Positions 23,136-31,144 of a stretch of 64,000 bases of DNA are shown here, one piece after another (position 1 is the first letter of the stretch; the number at the start of each line of letters is the position of its first letter). Source of the stretch: Lachnospiraceae bacterium (GTDB lineage: Bacteria > Bacillota > Clostridia > Lachnospirales > Lachnospiraceae); the NCBI GenBank assembly GCA_017962825.1, contig JAGCUO010000002.1, forward strand, positions 22,556-86,555, read 5' to 3'. Below the pieces are notes generated by a model that worked only from the letters and a program-made list of their open reading frames with translations, did no database searches and was not told the DNA's origin. The position numbers and the translations under genes are program-made.

Positions 23136-24196
23136 TGGAACTTGTTAAGGTAGGACTTGATAAACAAAATATCAAAAAGTTTGTGAATCTTCCAAAGAAG
23201 ATATATTCCGCAAAGGACAATATGGAAAGTCCTTCTCAGATGAGATCGCTTTTGGAGGGAACTCATCCTCTGTCGAAATATTTTGATCTGGATGCATATC
23301 TGATCATAAAAGACGGAGATACGGTTGCAAGATTTGCAATAACGACATACTCGGATGATACCACTGCATATCTGGGTTTTTTCGAATCCCTTAATGACAA
23401 GGAGATATCCGGATTCTTATTTACCGAAGCCCAAAGAATCGCCAAAGAAAAAAAGTGCACGGTAATTGTGGGCCCGGTTGATGCATCGTTTTGGTTGAAG
23501 TACAGATTAAAGATAAACAATTTCAATCTTCTTCCCTATACGGGGGAGCCCTATAACAAGGACTACTATCTGGATTTGTTTCAGGATAGCGGTTATAAAG
23601 TCTGCGAGCATTATACATCGAGTGCTTTCAGGTCTGTGGGTGAAGACTATGTTAATGAAAAGTTCGAAAGCAGGTACAAGGAATTCCTGTCACATGGTTA
23701 TGTAATAGAAAGTCCCAAACCGGAAGACTATGATAAGGTCATTGACGAAGTATACAGACTAATAACAGAACTGTACAGTGATTTTCCCATATACAAAAAT
23801 CTGTCGAAAGAAGATTTTTATGAAGTTTTCAAAGATTATAAGACCATCATGAATATGAGTATGACCAAGATGGCTTACTATGAGGGAAAAGCCGTAGGAT
23901 TCTATATAAGCATTCCGGATTACGGAAACAGGGTATATCATGCGGGGCTTTTTGATATTCCCGGAATTCTCAGGACCAGAAAACATCCGGACAGATATGT
24001 AATGCTGTATATGGGCGTTGATCAAAATCACAGGGGTCTGGGAAAAGCACTTGTATATGCGATCATGAAGGAGTTGATGCAAAGCGGGCTTCCCAGTATC
24101 GGCGCACTTGCAAGAGACGGTAAGGTAACTCAGGATTATGCATCCGAAGAAAAAACCGATATTTACGAATATGTACTTCTGAAACATGAATTATAA
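23135..24196 (+). CDS. GNAT-like acyltransferase, 353 aa
   Basis: The protein has an N-terminal region of about 120 residues with 'HPLSKYFDLDAYLIIKDG', then 'GPVDASFWLKYRLKIN' near residue 110. A C-terminal GNAT half (about 190-353) carries the acyl-CoA loop in 'MGVDQNHRGLGKALVY'. The two-part layout resembles proteins annotated as GNAT or FemAB-like N-acyltransferases. The start overlaps the stop of the dikinase by one base. It directly precedes an acyl-adenylating enzyme, so transfer of an activated acyl group onto a product of this operon is a plausible role. No acceptor can be named. Confidence 0.7.
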   Translation: MELVKVGLDKQNIKKFVNLPKKIYSAKDNMESPSQMRSLLEGTHPLSKYFDLDAYLIIKDGDTVARFAITTYSDDTTAYLGFFESLNDKEISGFLFTEAQRIAKEKKCTVIVGPVDASFWLKYRLKINNFNLLPYTGEPYNKDYYLDLFQDSGYKVCEHYTSSAFRSVGEDYVNEKFESRYKEFLSHGYVIESPKPEDYDKVIDEVYRLITELYSDFPIYKNLSKEDFYEVFKDYKTIMNMSMTKMAYYEGKAVGFYISIPDYGNRVYHAGLFDIPGILRTRKHPDRYVMLYMGVDQNHRGLGKALVYAIMKELMQSGLPSIGALARDGKVTQDYASEEKTDIYEYVLLKHEL

Positions 24197-24215
24197 GATT
24201 ATAAGAGGTGATGGT

Positions 24216-25682
24216 ATGGCAAACGTACTTGAGGAATATCTTAAGGAAGACTATTCAAAATGGGGAACAAGAAATTATCTCTATGAAATAAAAGATGGAG
24301 TGAATTTTACTCCCATCACTTTTGGGGAATTTATCGAGAAGGTAAATTACCTTGCCGCATATCTTATCGACAAAGGATTGTCAGGCAAGAATATCGGAAT
24401 ATACGGACCCAACAGCATAGAATGGATGGTCAGTGACATATCCATTATGTGTTATGTGGGATGCGGCGTAGGATTCAATAAGGATTGGTCTTATGATAAT
24501 GTAGTTTATTCGATCAATAAAAGTGAACTGTCCTGTCTTATTTATGATGAAAGACAAAATGAGATCATGGATAAGATAAAGGTAGAATTTCCGGATCTGA
24601 TATACATATCCGTTCAGAATGAATTTCCGAAATGTATAGAAGAAGGAAAAAACATTTGTAAGGACTTGTTTTCTCTTGAGGCAAGACCCGGGAATGTTCC
24701 TTCAAAAGTCGTTTTTACAAGCGGCACAACTTCTTTTCCGAAGGCGGTTCTCTTGTCGATCAATAATGTTTTCTCGGGGTGGCGTTCTCTCGGAAGAAGA
24801 ATAGATGCTGGGCCGGAAGATGTCTGCTATCTGTTTCTTCCTCTCAATCATACCTACGGTTCTATATATAATTTTATATATTCACTTGTATTCGGATACG
24901 AGATTTATCTTGCAGGAAGTATTAAGGAAATGGCGCAGGAAATGATGGCTGTTCATCCGACGATCTTTTCCGGAGTCCCTCTTGTATTTTCAAGATTTTA
25001 TGAGGCGTCTAAGGCAATGGGTGTCGGACTGGGAATGCTCCTTGGCGGCAGGATGAAATATCTTTTCTGCGGCGGAGCCAAACTTACTCCGGAGATTCGC
25101 AGAGCATATGCGGATGAAGGAATGTATATGATGAATGCCTACGCTCTCTCAGAGACTTCATCAGGCTTTAGCATAGATTATCCCGGAGAAGAGGATATGG
25201 AAAGTGTCGGTACTCTTTTTGAGGATGTGGATGCGATCGTTCTTGATCCGGATGAGGAAGGCTATGGAGAGCTTGCAATAAAAGGCGATAATGTCTTCCT
25301 GGGATACTTTAAGGACGAAGAAGCTACAAAAGAAGCATTTAATGAGGAAGGGTATTTCCTTACCGGCGATATAGGAATGATCAAAAACAACAAGGTTTAC
25401 ATTAAAGGAAGAATAGATACAAGGATCACTCTTTCAAACGGAGAAAATATATCTACAAAAAGGATTGAGGAAAGAGTAAAGGAAATCCATGAAAGTATAG
25501 TCGCTGTCAAGGTATATATGAGAGGAGATCTTCTTTGTACGGATATATATGTGAAAGACAGCGAAGCTCCTTCCGATATGAGCGTTTGGGATGAACTGAT
25601 CGAAGAGCTGAATAAAAATGTATCCCGTTATGAAAGAATCGGAAAATATAATATCATCAGCAGCACACAGATGCTGAAGTGA
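24216..25682 (+). CDS. AMP-dependent acyl-CoA synthetase/ligase family protein
   Basis: ATG 24216 is preferred over 24186: AGAGGTG lies 7 bases upstream, and the protein then begins as in the family. The 488-residue enzyme belongs to the ANL superfamily, which makes acyl-adenylates from a carboxylic acid and ATP. Motifs: P-loop 'VVFTSGTTSFPKAV' (about residues 165-178), A5-like 'MNAYALSETSSGF' (about 305) and A7 'EGYFLTGDIGMI', followed by 'KGRIDTRITLSNGENIS'. The C-terminal lid is rather short. Co-occurrence with GNAT, esterase and lipid head-group genes suggests a fatty or other carboxylic acid as substrate. Confidence 0.85.
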   Translation: MANVLEEYLKEDYSKWGTRNYLYEIKDGVNFTPITFGEFIEKVNYLAAYLIDKGLSGKNIGIYGPNSIEWMVSDISIMCYVGCGVGFNKDWSYDNVVYSINKSELSCLIYDERQNEIMDKIKVEFPDLIYISVQNEFPKCIEEGKNICKDLFSLEARPGNVPSKVVFTSGTTSFPKAVLLSINNVFSGWRSLGRRIDAGPEDVCYLFLPLNHTYGSIYNFIYSLVFGYEIYLAGSIKEMAQEMMAVHPTIFSGVPLVFSRFYEASKAMGVGLGMLLGGRMKYLFCGGAKLTPEIRRAYADEGMYMMNAYALSETSSGFSIDYPGEEDMESVGTLFEDVDAIVLDPDEEGYGELAIKGDNVFLGYFKDEEATKEAFNEEGYFLTGDIGMIKNNKVYIKGRIDTRITLSNGENISTKRIEERVKEIHESIVAVKVYMRGDLLCTDIYVKDSEAPSDMSVWDELIEELNKNVSRYERIGKYNIISSTQMLK

Positions 25683-25683
25683 A

Positions 25684-26370
25684 ATGGAAAAGATATCATT
25701 TGAAACAGAAACGAAAACTTGCGCAGCATACTTTACAGTAAATCCGACAGTTTTGTTGATTCAGCCATCATCCGGTGATGAAGAACAATTTCTGGAGGAG
25801 GAGATAAGCGGTATTGCATCTCTTGCAAATCGTGATTTTGCGTTTGTTTCTTTTCATATAGATGATTGGAACAAAGAACTTTCTCCATGGTGTGCTTCTC
25901 CCGTGTTCGGAAAAGAATCCTTTGGTGATGGCGCATCGCAGACACTTCGTCATGTAACAGATGAACTGATCCCGTCGGCCAAAAAGATACTTAAGCTTAG
26001 CGATACCATACCGGTTGTCCTTGGCGGATATTCTCTTGCCGGATTGTTTTCATTATGGAGTGCATATAATTCTTCGGCATTTGATTCGGTGTGCGGAATC
26101 TCACCTTCAGTATGGTTTGAAGGGTGGAAGGACTATGCATCAAAGAATAAGCCCTTGTGCCAAAAGGTGTATTTAAGCCTCGGAAACAAGGAAGAGAAAA
26201 CAAAAAACAAGATAATGGCAAGTGTGGGAGACAATATCAGATATCAGTATGATTTATTAAAAGCGGAAGATATCTTCAGCACACTTGAATGGAATGAAGG
26301 CGGACATTTTAATGATCCCGCCGGAAGATGTGCCAAGGGTTTTGCATGGTGCCTGAATAATGAAGATTGA
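25684..26370 (+). CDS. Alpha/beta-hydrolase, esterase-like
   Basis: The 228-residue protein has the nucleophile elbow 'GGYSLAGLFSLWSA' (GxSxG, about residue 120) and a C-terminal His in 'EGGHFNDP' (about 210), fitting an alpha/beta-hydrolase with a Ser-His-Asp triad similar to IroE/esterase D-type enzymes. 'SPSVWFEGW' after the elbow is typical of that group. No signal peptide is present, so it is cytoplasmic. The gene starts one base after the ligase stop and overlaps the LytTR gene by 11 bases. It may hydrolyse an acyl or thioester intermediate of the pathway, or an imported ester. Confidence 0.75.
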   Translation: MEKISFETETKTCAAYFTVNPTVLLIQPSSGDEEQFLEEEISGIASLANRDFAFVSFHIDDWNKELSPWCASPVFGKESFGDGASQTLRHVTDELIPSAKKILKLSDTIPVVLGGYSLAGLFSLWSAYNSSAFDSVCGISPSVWFEGWKDYASKNKPLCQKVYLSLGNKEEKTKNKIMASVGDNIRYQYDLLKAEDIFSTLEWNEGGHFNDPAGRCAKGFAWCLNNED

Positions 26371-26800
26371 TATCAGACAGATAACGGAGGGGGAAGAGAG
26401 CGTAGTAATACGTTACAAGGATCCTTCTCCAAAGATCAACAAAATAATAGATATCTTAAACGGAGACGACAGCAGACTCAGAGGAAAGACGGATGAAGGA
26501 GATGTTTTCTTTTCACCGGATGATATTCTGTATCTTGAGTCTGTGGATGACAAAGTGTTTGTATATACTCCGGATAAGATCATGAAGATCGACGGTTCAC
26601 TCAATTCGTTTATGGCAGCGATAAACGACGAGAGCTTCTTCAGATGCAGTAAGTCGATGATCATTAACGTCGGAAGAGTGGAGGCGCTGAAGAGTCTGTC
26701 ATCTAACAGGATAGATGCCACGATGGAAGGCGGAGAGCATATAATCATTTCCAGAAGATATGCATCTGAGTTTAGAAGACTGCTGAAAGGAGACAGATAG
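26360..26800 (+). CDS. LytTR-domain DNA-binding regulator
   Basis: The 146-residue protein has a short N-terminal region and a LytTR domain (about residues 48-146): 'FSPDDILYLESVDDKVFVYT', 'FFRCSKSMIINVGRVEAL' and 'IIISRRYASEFRRLLKG'. It lacks a receiver domain. Stand-alone LytTR genes paired with DUF3021 membrane proteins are a known arrangement, in which the membrane partner is thought to hold the regulator. It overlaps the hydrolase gene and is followed after one base by the DUF3021 gene. The lipid operon therefore seems to carry its own regulator. LytTR sites were not found by eye. Confidence 0.88.
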   Translation: MKIDIRQITEGEESVVIRYKDPSPKINKIIDILNGDDSRLRGKTDEGDVFFSPDDILYLESVDDKVFVYTPDKIMKIDGSLNSFMAAINDESFFRCSKSMIINVGRVEALKSLSSNRIDATMEGGEHIIISRRYASEFRRLLKGDR

Positions 26801-26801
26801 G

Positions 26802-27263
26802 ATGAAAAATGATAAAAAGCTTTCACCCTGGGAAATATTTCTGACAAGAGAGATCGGAATAGAATTTAAAGCCTGTCTGTATTTTTTTACAATACTGTTT
26901 TATTACTGCATGTACAGGATCATATGCGGAATATTTGATGCCGGCATCATTCACATGGCAGAGATGATCATTACGTGCTATATCGTATGCTACATTCAGG
27001 TATATCTGTTCGGGAACTTTGATGAAGCAGAAAAACCGGGTATAAAGGAAATCGCCGGCGTAATTGTTTGTTCCGCTTTGTATATACTGATCACCATTAT
27101 CGGTAATTGGTTTGACGGCAAAATAGGAGTGACTGTCGGATTTGCCGTGTATCTTCTTGTGGTGTACATTTGCATCTTCCTGATATACAGGATCAAGAGA
27201 AAGATAGAGGATAAAACGCTTAACGAAGACCTGAAACTCTTCCAGGCAGAACACAAAAAGTGA
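26802..27263 (+). CDS. DUF3021 family membrane protein
   Basis: The 153-residue protein has four hydrophobic segments (about residues 24-44, 52-70, 85-104 and 110-132) and a charged cytoplasmic tail. This size and topology, directly after a LytTR gene, match DUF3021, the usual membrane partner of stand-alone LytTR regulators. It probably senses a membrane or lipid state and controls the regulator, which would suit an operon for lipid synthesis; this is inference. It ends the run of closely packed genes, with a terminator 27 bases downstream. Confidence 0.82.
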   Translation: MKNDKKLSPWEIFLTREIGIEFKACLYFFTILFYYCMYRIICGIFDAGIIHMAEMIITCYIVCYIQVYLFGNFDEAEKPGIKEIAGVIVCSALYILITIIGNWFDGKIGVTVGFAVYLLVVYICIFLIYRIKRKIEDKTLNEDLKLFQAEHKK

Positions 27264-27289
27264 ATCATAGAGGCTAAAATATGCACCTT

Positions 27290-27318
27290 ACGGGAACAGA
27301 TATTGTTCCCGTTTTTTA
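27290..27318 (+). terminator. Rho-independent terminator
   Basis: ACGGGAACA pairs with TGTTCCCGT around GATAT and is followed by TTTTTATTT. It marks the 3' end of the 15.4-27.3 kb operon and separates it from the ABC-2 transporter genes. Confidence 0.85.
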
Positions 27319-27356
27319 TTTCTGATATTTGTAGATCAAAGAGAAGGAGGATGCAT

Positions 27357-28055
27357 ATGAATAACGTTATAGAGATAGAACATCTGACCAAAAGCTACGG
27401 TAAAAACAGAGGAATCATCGATGTATCTCTCAAGGTGAAGGCGGGGGATATTTTCGGATTCCTGGGACCGAACGGCGCGGGAAAGTCCACGACCATAAGA
27501 TCAATGATGGGATTTCTTAAAACAGATTCCGGAAGCATCAGGATCCTCGGTATGGACAGCGTAAACGATCATGAGAAGATCATGGCAAATATCGGATATA
27601 TGCCTTCGGAAGCATGGTTTTATGATTCGATGAAGGTATCAGAAGTCATTGCATATGCTGCCGATATCAGAGGGCTTGATTGCAGGGAAGAAGCGGAAAA
27701 ACTATGCGAACGACTTAAAGTAAATACAAATAAAAAGATCCGTGAACTGTCATACGGAAACAAGAAAAAGGTAAGCATAGTCTGTGCAATGCAGCATAAA
27801 CCGAAGCTGTTTATTTTTGACGAACCTACCGGCGGTCTCGATCCGCTGATGCAGAGAAGTTTCTTTGAACTTATCACGGAATATGTGGATAAAGGTGCCA
27901 CATGTCTTCTTTCAACACATGTTTTATCGGAAGTAAATAAATATTGCAGGAGCGCGGCAATAATGCGTGAGGGAAGGCTTACCATGCTGGACAGCCCCGA
28001 TATAGATGACGATGAGTTTTTGAAATTCTATGAAGATACGGAGGAGGAAGCATGA
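27357..28055 (+). CDS. ABC transporter ATP-binding protein (ABC-2 exporter)
   Basis: ATG 27357 lies 6 bases after GAAGGAGG, whereas ATG 27351 directly abuts it; I use 27357 (232 aa). Walker A is 'GPNGAGKSTTIRS', the signature region 'IRELSYGNKKKVSIV' and Walker B 'LFIFDEPTGGLD', followed by the H-loop 'STHVLSE'. The sequence belongs to the DrrA/NatA-like drug or lipid exporter ATPases. The permease gene overlaps its end (ATGA). Its position just after the lipid operon makes export of that product possible, but a terminator separates them. Confidence 0.92.
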   Translation: MNNVIEIEHLTKSYGKNRGIIDVSLKVKAGDIFGFLGPNGAGKSTTIRSMMGFLKTDSGSIRILGMDSVNDHEKIMANIGYMPSEAWFYDSMKVSEVIAYAADIRGLDCREEAEKLCERLKVNTNKKIRELSYGNKKKVSIVCAMQHKPKLFIFDEPTGGLDPLMQRSFFELITEYVDKGATCLLSTHVLSEVNKYCRSAAIMREGRLTMLDSPDIDDDEFLKFYEDTEEEA

Positions 28056-28843
28056 GAAAGATTTTTCTAAAAGAATTAAAAATGAATCTTAAAGCCCTTC
28101 TTATCTGGAGCCTTTCGGTAGGCGGTATGGGTCTTGCCTGTATTCTTTTGTACAGGACCATGGAAGGTGATATGAAGGAGATGGCGGAAGCTTTCTCTCA
28201 TATGGGAAGCTTTTCCGATGCTTTCGGAATGAGCACCCTCAGTATAGCAACGATCAAGGGATTCTTTGCTACCGAAGTAGGTGCGGTGCACGGACTGGGC
28301 GGAAGCATGTTTGCCGCACTCATGGGTGTCGGAATGCTATCTAAAGAGGAGGAATTACATACCGGAGAATTTCTGTTTTCCTTTCCGGTATCCAGGAAAA
28401 AGATCATCTCCGCAAAGGCTTTATGTATAGCTGTGATGATCATATTATTTACTCTTATATCTGCAGGTCTTTATGTATGCGGATTTGCTTTGCTGGGTGA
28501 AAAGCTTCCTGCCGGTGAATTTGTTACATATATGGGAATGCAGCTTATAATGGACCTTGAGATTGCAGGGATTTGTTTTGCGATTTCTTCCATATTTGCA
28601 AAAACCAAGACGGGACTTGCGCTGGGAACTTCCCTTATGTGTTATGCATATGACATCATCGGAAGAGTTGTCCCGGATGTTAAGCAATATCTGTTTATAG
28701 GTCCCTTTTCATACTCGAATGCTTCGGATATATTTTCGGGAGCTGAAATACAGGGAAAAGCCATAGCTTTCGGAATCACAGTGACGATACTTAGCATTGT
28801 TTTCGCATATATCTGTTATGATAAAAGAGACCTTTCATCATGA
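28052..28843 (+). CDS. ABC-2 type permease
   Basis: The 263-residue integral membrane protein has about six hydrophobic segments and a short cytoplasmic N-terminus ('MRKIFLKELKMNLKALLIW') typical of ABC-2 permeases. 'LSKEEELHTGEFLFSFPVSR' between helices 2 and 3 is the conserved cytoplasmic coupling region. It is coupled to the ATPase gene by a 4-base overlap. The two proteins should form a homodimeric-type exporter of unknown substrate. A clear terminator follows. Confidence 0.88.
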   Translation: MRKIFLKELKMNLKALLIWSLSVGGMGLACILLYRTMEGDMKEMAEAFSHMGSFSDAFGMSTLSIATIKGFFATEVGAVHGLGGSMFAALMGVGMLSKEEELHTGEFLFSFPVSRKKIISAKALCIAVMIILFTLISAGLYVCGFALLGEKLPAGEFVTYMGMQLIMDLEIAGICFAISSIFAKTKTGLALGTSLMCYAYDIIGRVVPDVKQYLFIGPFSYSNASDIFSGAEIQGKAIAFGITVTILSIVFAYICYDKRDLSS

Positions 28844-28864
28844 CCTGATTATCCGATCTGTCAC

Positions 28865-28896
28865 ACCCCTCTGCTTATATACGGCAGAGGGGTTTT
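28865..28896 (+). terminator. Rho-independent terminator
   Basis: CCCCTCTGC (28866-28874) pairs perfectly with GCAGAGGGG (28884-28892), followed by TTTT. It ends the exporter transcript. Confidence 0.8.
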
Positions 28897-28903
28897 GATA
28901 TTC

Positions 28904-28932
28904 TTGATAACTTCCGCCAAAAAGGCTAAACT
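28904..28932 (+). promoter_or_regulatory. Promoter immediately upstream of the Nudix gene
   Basis: TTGATA (28904-28909) and TAAACT (28927-28932) are spaced by 17 bases. The -10 ends 8 bases before ATG 28941, so the transcript would begin at or next to that ATG. No Shine-Dalgarno is present, suggesting a leaderless message. Confidence 0.5.
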
Positions 28933-28940
28933 TAATGGAT

Positions 28941-29408
28941 ATGAGACAAACATCACTTTGCTATATAATTAAAGAAGGAAAAGTTCTTCTTCTGTATCGT
29001 AACAAAAAAGAAAACGATGCAAATGAAGGAAAATGGATCGGTGTGGGAGGAAAGCTGGAAGAAGGCGAAACTCCCGAAGAATGCATGAAAAGGGAAGTGC
29101 TTGAGGAAACCGGTCTGACAGTAAAAGAATTTCACTATCACGGAGTTATCCTGTTCGTATCCGATAAGTGGGATGATGAGGAAATGCATCTCTACAGTGT
29201 TGCGGGATATGAAGGAGATATAAAACCATCCTGCGATGAAGGACGACTTGAATGGATAGACATTCAGGATGTATTTGATCTTCCCATGTGGGAAGGAGAT
29301 AAATATTTCCTGCAGCCCCTTCTCGCCGGAAAAGAAAAGATCAACATGGTACTCAGATACGAAGGAACGAGCGAAGAAGAACGTCTTGTGGAAGTTACGG
29401 AAGTATAG
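28941..29408 (+). CDS. Nudix hydrolase, 8-oxo-dGTP diphosphatase-like
   Basis: The 155-residue protein has a complete Nudix box, 'GKLEEGETPEECMKREVLEE' followed by TGL (about residues 36-58), the Mg-binding site that cleaves nucleoside diphosphate linkages. The N-terminus 'MRQTSLCYIIKEGKVLLLYR' is typical of MutT/8-oxo-dGTPases when started at 28941. An ATG two codons earlier (28935) is possible, but it lies only 2 bases after the -10. There is no ribosome site before either ATG. It stands alone between a terminator and a membrane protein gene. Confidence 0.85.
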   Translation: MRQTSLCYIIKEGKVLLLYRNKKENDANEGKWIGVGGKLEEGETPEECMKREVLEETGLTVKEFHYHGVILFVSDKWDDEEMHLYSVAGYEGDIKPSCDEGRLEWIDIQDVFDLPMWEGDKYFLQPLLAGKEKINMVLRYEGTSEEERLVEVTEV

Positions 29409-29488
29409 TATGGAAGAATGAATTCCGGGCCGCTGATCGTTTCACGGAAATGACGGAATAAAAGATCTGACCCGGGCAGGGAGATAAA

Positions 29489-31144
29489 TTGGACGTATCT
29501 GTTAAGAAAAAACATTTCATCGGATTTGCTGAAGTTTTTTTCTCATTATGTTTGGCAAGTATAATAACAGTCGGGCGAAGCGTATATAATTACAATTCGG
29601 TATCCGGTCTTTTGAAGGCACCCAAAGAAAACGCAGCGGTGTTTCTCTTTTTGTTTTTTCCTATACTGCTGATTCTGGCACTTTGTGGAAAAGCAATTTA
29701 TAAGAATGAAGAAAAAGAAGTTTTTTCCAATGATGAGATTCCGGGTATTTACAAAGCATTTCCGGTAATATCTTTTATTCTTACGGCGGCATCGTCAGCC
29801 CTTGCACTTCTTTCGTATTTTCCCGGAATACTCGGATATGATTCCGAATGGCAGACTCTTCAGGCTTTCGGTATTCTTCCTTTATCCAACCATCATCCCG
29901 TTCTTCATACTCTTATATGGAATTTTTTCGTGGCGCTTGAGTGGTGGGGTGTTCCTCATCCTTACGGGCTTGTGATCTACTGTATTTTTCAGATCCTTAT
30001 AGTATCGCTGGTATGTGCGTTTGTAGTCAGATGTGAGATCAGGGAAGGATGCAGATGGTTTCTTCCCGTCATCACGATTCTGTTTTATGCACTGTATCCC
30101 GCATTCGGAGTTTTTTCTGTTCAGATGACAAAGGACGTGCTTTTCGGAAGTGCGGTTATACTTCTGATACTGAATCTTTTGAAAGCCGGAAGAGGAGAGA
30201 AGGCGAATCCCTTCCTTATTTTCCTTTTTACAGTATTATCATCACTTCTCAGAAATAATTTTCTTCCTGCGGGATGCGTTCTTGTGATCGTTTTGTTTTT
30301 CATGAGAAAAGACAAAATGATGAGAAAGGCGTTAATCGAATCGCTTGCGGGAGTTATCGTGTCCTTGTCCGTCATGGCATTTGTATATCCGGCATGCGGA
30401 GTAGAAAGAAGCGAATCCCATGAGTCTCTCAGCGTTCCCATCAATCAGATCGCGGCAGTCTATGTTCACAGATATTCTGAACTTACGCTTCCGGAGAAAT
30501 TCATCATAGAAGGATATATGTCTGCGGGAGCGTATAATCCGAGGCTTGCGGATACGGTAAAGTTTTCTTTTAACGATGAGCTGTATGATTCGGACAGATC
30601 CGCTTTCTGGGATCTGTACCTTCATCTTCTCAGAAAGTATCCGCATGAATTTATAGACGCATTTCTGACACAGAATGTTCAGCTCTGGTACCCGGGGGCT
30701 TCCGTCACCGACAGGTATTCCGCCAGAGAATACATCGAAACGGATAATGTATTGGTATATGAATATACGGTGTCATGTACTCCGGTGATCCCCGAAATGA
30801 AGGGATTCTATGATATGATCATCGAAGAGATCGAGCAGGGCAGAGCAGTATCCGGACTTCCCTTTTCGCTTTCCATCCCTTTTATCGTGCTTATGGTCGC
30901 TTTGTACATGTCCGTAAAAGCAAGGCATAAGGGTTTTACCGCAGCTGTTTTATTATCGGGAGCACTTTGGGCTACATACCTTCTCGGCCCCGTATCGGCA
31001 TTCAGGTATATGTATCCTTTCTTTATGCTGGTTCCCGTTATGGTCATACCGGTTTTTTCCCGAAAAAAGAAACCTGAAAAATCACAGGAGCCCGAAGAAA
31101 AAGAAGAGAGAAAAGGTTCCGATACGGTTATAGATCTTGATTAG
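29489..31144 (+). CDS. DUF6020-like polytopic membrane protein, GT-C-like
   Basis: A TTG start at 29489 is supported by GCAGGGAG 4-8 bases upstream and no nearby ATG. The 551-residue protein has about twelve hydrophobic helices and a first large loop with 'LGYDSEWQTLQ' and 'HHPVLHTLIW' (about residues 118-150). It then has 'MTKDVLFG', 'LLRNNFLPAG' and a C-terminal extracellular part. The D-x-E/HH loop recalls GT-C glycosyltransferases that use lipid-linked sugars, and the pattern matches what is annotated as DUF6020. A paralogue lies at 59977-61803, next to murG and gtrA. The next gene starts directly after its stop. Confidence 0.75.
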   Translation: MDVSVKKKHFIGFAEVFFSLCLASIITVGRSVYNYNSVSGLLKAPKENAAVFLFLFFPILLILALCGKAIYKNEEKEVFSNDEIPGIYKAFPVISFILTAASSALALLSYFPGILGYDSEWQTLQAFGILPLSNHHPVLHTLIWNFFVALEWWGVPHPYGLVIYCIFQILIVSLVCAFVVRCEIREGCRWFLPVITILFYALYPAFGVFSVQMTKDVLFGSAVILLILNLLKAGRGEKANPFLIFLFTVLSSLLRNNFLPAGCVLVIVLFFMRKDKMMRKALIESLAGVIVSLSVMAFVYPACGVERSESHESLSVPINQIAAVYVHRYSELTLPEKFIIEGYMSAGAYNPRLADTVKFSFNDELYDSDRSAFWDLYLHLLRKYPHEFIDAFLTQNVQLWYPGASVTDRYSAREYIETDNVLVYEYTVSCTPVIPEMKGFYDMIIEEIEQGRAVSGLPFSLSIPFIVLMVALYMSVKARHKGFTAAVLLSGALWATYLLGPVSAFRYMYPFFMLVPVMVIPVFSRKKKPEKSQEPEEKEERKGSDTVIDLD

